Positions 32,314 to 32,500 of a DNA stretch of 32,500 nt are shown here, in pieces. Each line of letters begins with the position of its first letter. Within the stretch, counting starts at the first letter, position 1. Source of the DNA: Armadillidium nasatum (lineage: Eukaryota; Arthropoda; Malacostraca; Isopoda; Armadillidiidae); assembly GCA_009176605.1 (NCBI GenBank), contig SEYY01018653.1, forward strand, positions 20,001-52,500, given 5' to 3'. Both the position numbers and the translations under genes were made by a program. The notes below the pieces were generated by a model. That model worked only from the letters and a program-made list of their open reading frames with translations. It had not been told where the DNA came from and ran no database searches.

Positions 32314-32334
32314 GATTGTTTCTGATTTCGATTG

Positions 32335-32500
32335 TCAGAAAAATATCGATATCGAAAATATCGAAGAAGCCTATAAAACAAGAACTTTGCCAGAATAGAG
32401 GGCTACTATTACTAGACATACATACACAAATTATTATTACTTTTCTAGCAGAACCTAATTCGACTTATCATAACCTGAACTACCGAAATTGCCGTAAAAA
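32335..32500 (+). mobile_element. Second copy of the 17.6-kb inverted-repeat element (partial)
   Basis: Shares ttcgacttat and cataacctgaactaccgaa, then ttgccgtaaaa (32458-32498), with 17837-17874, and the upstream TATCGATATCGAAAATATCG type words near 32342-32364 match the subterminal region of that element in the same order and orientation. The copy runs off the window. Confidence 0.7.

Overview
The window looks like AT-rich, non-coding nuclear DNA from an animal, most likely an arthropod and possibly a crustacean. Evidence for this is the very high density of long perfect (AT)n microsatellites (about 19 tracts of roughly 45-205 bp), many unrelated transposon remains on one strand, TTAGG-like repeats, a P-element-like transposon, and a decayed insertion resembling the capsid ORF of arthropod totivirus-like dsRNA viruses. 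The species cannot be fixed from the sequence. I found no intact host gene, rRNA or functional tRNA gene.

Layout. 1-4655: three non-LTR retrotransposon pieces, all on the minus strand. They are the N-terminal two thirds of an R2-like protein (125-2403), the missing C-terminal third of a similar protein (3452-4300), and the tail of a different restriction-like-endonuclease (RLE) element (4301-4655). The two R2-like pieces fit end to end as protein but lie in permuted order. 4910-6480: (AT)n tracts and AT-rich DNA. 6781-8335: a decayed ORF whose end resembles a tyrosine recombinase. 9004-9327: a recent 161-bp tandem duplication. 9416-10860: a decayed ORF I do not recognise. 11805-14860: the virus-like capsid pseudogene with a degenerate 2A-like motif. 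14857-15018: a tRNA-derived SINE, with two more copies near 25.4 and 28.9 kb.

15.5-18.3 kb holds (AT)n tracts, two hammerhead-ribozyme-like motifs, an orphan coding remnant interrupted by (AT)n, and an inverted-repeat element. 18877-22560 is a P-element-like transposon with about 330-bp inverted terminal arms and a readable but broken transposase. A 279-bp miniature element with an 8-bp target-site duplication is nested in its left arm. 22.9-23.5 kb is an unusual array of hairpin units. 24.5-28 kb has a foldback element, more (AT)n and a third hammerhead-like motif. 29.0-30.4 kb carries Penelope-like reverse transcriptase remains, which suggests an origin for the hammerhead-like motifs. The last 2 kb holds a 96-bp hAT-like miniature element, a small foldback, two (AT)n tracts and a second copy of the 17.6-kb repeat.

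The genes do not form a working system: every coding region is disabled. The notable points are the repeated contact between element ends and (AT)n tracts, the three hammerhead-like motifs 69-113 nt from an (AT)n tract, and the fossil virus. All translations were done by eye; no database search was possible.
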